Shown here in pieces: positions 5,580-5,979 of a stretch of 5,979 nt of DNA (the first letter of the stretch is position 1; each line of letters begins with the position of its first letter). Position numbers and translations under genes: made by a program. Source of the DNA: Patescibacteria group bacterium UBA1875 (lineage in GTDB: Bacteria; Patescibacteriota; CPR2; UBA1875). The notes beneath the pieces were generated by a model. That model was not told the DNA's origin. It saw nothing but the letters and a program-made list of their open reading frames with translations, and ran no database searches. The stretch covers positions 476 through 6,454 of the forward strand of contig DDHN01000003.1 in assembly GCA_002338125.1 (NCBI GenBank), in the 5' to 3' direction.

Positions 5580-5635
5580 CATTTAGAGATTTCTCCTACA
5601 CAGCTTATTAAGCCTACGCCGCTGTGGTCTTTGGA
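5572..5635 (-). promoter_or_regulatory. L10 leader (autoregulatory RNA of rplJL)
   Basis: The transcript before rplJ matches the layout of the L10 leader bound by the L10-L12 complex. A 9-bp closing helix pairs 5627-5635 with 5572-5580. Inside it, CACAGC (5621-5626) pairs with GCTGTG (5599-5604) to form a hairpin, and the 3' side of the internal loop carries the AGGAGAAATCT stretch (5587-5597) typical of this motif. The L10-L12 complex represses via this element by blocking translation in E. coli and by attenuation in B. subtilis; here the overlapping terminator favours attenuation. Confidence 0.8.
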
Positions 5636-5653
5636 ATCATAATTACAAATAGC

Positions 5654-5682
5654 ATTTTAGCAATTGTTATAAAAAGTGTCAA
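5654..5682 (-). promoter_or_regulatory. Promoter of the rplJ-rplL operon
   Basis: In minus-strand sense a perfect TTGACA -35 box (5677-5682), a 17-nt spacer and a TAAAAT -10 box (5654-5659) preceded by TGC (extended -10). The start point should be near 5647, about 12 nt before the L10 leader helix. It begins three bases after the terminator of the upstream RNA. Confidence 0.88.
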
Positions 5683-5684
5683 TA

Positions 5685-5727
5685 GAAAAAAGCCGGTTTC
5701 TGCTTCCGAAGAAACAGTCACCGGCTT
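5685..5727 (-). terminator. Strong intrinsic terminator with UUCG tetraloop
   Basis: In minus-strand sense AAGCCGGT (5720-5727) pairs with ACCGGCTT (5690-5697). Inside, after a 2x2 internal loop, CTGTTTC pairs with GAAGCAG (7 bp with one G-U) capped by TTCG. A run of six T (5686-5691) follows. It ends whatever transcript comes from the right (tRNA and/or structured RNA) and isolates it from rplJL. Confidence 0.92.
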
Positions 5728-5910
5728 ACCGATCCAGTGGGTTCTCGTCACCCTGTGACTATCAACCATGGACCTGTATCGTTGGCAGATGCCAACATTT
5801 GAACGGACCGGAGTCCGAACGTCTACAATTGAGCTCCCTGAGGGGCGGTGGGAACTCAACCGGCACCATCAGTTGCAACCCTGCACGAAGCAAAGGCAAC
5901 AACCGACACT
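5728..5910 (-). ncRNA. Unidentified structured non-coding RNA candidate
   Basis: No credible protein gene fits this stretch, but it holds hairpin after hairpin in minus-strand sense: 5870-5905 (CGGTTG with CAACTG, plus an inner GC stem); 5829-5859 (10 bp, TTGAGTTCCC with GGGAGCTCAA, one G-U); 5804-5817 (CGGAC/GTCCG with a 4-nt loop); 5781-5796 (GTTGGC/GCCAAC with a 4-nt loop); and 5731-5774 (GGTCCA with TGGATC, then GGTT/AACC, then GTCAC/GTGAC). It ends directly at the UUCG terminator. It is more GC-rich than its surroundings, as stable RNAs are in AT-rich genomes. I looked for hallmarks of RNase P RNA, SRP RNA, tmRNA, 5S rRNA and T-box leaders and did not see them. The ends are estimates: the 5' end may be near 5910 or lie in a joint transcript with the tRNA. 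Confidence 0.55.
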
Positions 5911-5915
5911 GTGCT

Positions 5916-5942
5916 ATCTTAACGGTCAATGACCGAAAAGAT
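5916..5942 (-). other. Hairpin directly after the tRNA 3' end
   Basis: In minus-strand sense ATCTT (5938-5942) pairs with AAGAT (5916-5920), and CGGTC (5931-5935) with GACCG (5923-5927), separated by a symmetric TT/TT internal loop and capped by ATT. It starts one base after the tRNA CCA. No T-run follows, so it is more likely a processing or structural hairpin than a terminator. Confidence 0.6.
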
Positions 5943-5943
5943 T

Positions 5944-5979
5944 TGGTGGGCGATACGGGGTTCGAACCCGTGACAGACT
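5944..5979 (-). tRNA. tRNA, 3' part only (anticodon outside the window)
   Basis: In minus-strand sense this reads as the end of a tRNA: a T-arm with stem ACGGG/CCCGT and loop TTCGAAC, the 3' acceptor strand ATCGCCC (so the 5' strand should be GGGCGAT), discriminator A73 and an encoded CCA (5944-5946). Position 70 is C, so it has no G3-U70 pair and is not tRNA-Ala or tmRNA. The anticodon and D-arm lie beyond the right edge, so the amino acid cannot be assigned. Confidence 0.88.

Noticed and set aside
5700..5717. SRP RNA-like GGAAGCAG segment
   Set aside because: It is the right arm of the UUCG terminator hairpin; the rest of the SRP apical loop consensus is missing.
5614..5859. 81-codon open frame on the minus strand (starts MSSHRPSGSS)
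   Set aside because: It runs through the UUCG terminator, the rplJ promoter and the L10 leader, has no ribosome binding site and resembles no family; it is a shadow over RNA and regulatory sequence.
5944..5979. tmRNA 3' end
   Set aside because: The acceptor strand has C at position 70, so the G3-U70 alanine identity pair expected of tmRNA is absent; an ordinary tRNA fits better.

Overview
This is a low-GC bacterial window. Every recognised gene is on the minus strand, so transcription runs from right to left. Several features fit a small-genome candidate-phyla (Patescibacteria/CPR-like) bacterium: an L7/L12 with a long charged N-terminal extension, rplJ-rplL without rplK-rplA directly upstream, membrane-anchored proteins with 'GYxWxDDLGW' repeats, and a compact diversity-generating retroelement (DGR). 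This placement is inferred from gene character, not from a phylogeny. The standard genetic code fits all genes.

Right part (about 4480-5979): housekeeping translation genes. The right edge holds the 3' end of a tRNA with an encoded CCA. It is followed by about 200 nt of densely structured, apparently non-coding sequence ending in a strong UUCG-capped terminator (5685-5727). Directly after that comes a good promoter (TTGACA, 17 nt, TAAAAT), an L10-type leader with a built-in terminator hairpin, then rplJ (L10) and rplL (L7/L12). A strong hairpin at 4482-4525 closes this operon. Next is tgt (tRNA-guanine transglycosylase), which starts with GTG and has no visible Shine-Dalgarno.

Centre (744-3334): a complete DGR in the order target gene (variable region VR at its 3' end), avd, template repeat TR, reverse transcriptase. 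TR and VR align without gaps over 113 bp. They differ at 12 positions, and every difference is at a TR adenine (coding sense). Nine of the eleven Asn codons in the TR have been changed in the target and no other residue has. The target is a secreted or surface-displayed protein with a DUF1566/FGE-type C-type-lectin-like C-terminus, so the system should rewrite a binding surface. The RT copies TR RNA with errors at A, Avd assists as its basic helical partner, and the cDNA replaces VR.

The most interesting less obvious signal is in the TR flanks. The last codons of avd can pair with the TR-rt spacer over 15 positions (14 paired). A contiguous, nested 9-bp helix pairs the 3' end of TR with the avd-TR spacer. 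With a local hairpin and a further 7-bp helix these predict a multi-helix scaffold, with a three-way junction, that closes the template RNA exactly where cDNA synthesis should begin.

Left part (1-718): the first 239 codons of a membrane-anchored extracytoplasmic repeat protein that runs off the window, 25 bp downstream of the RT gene.
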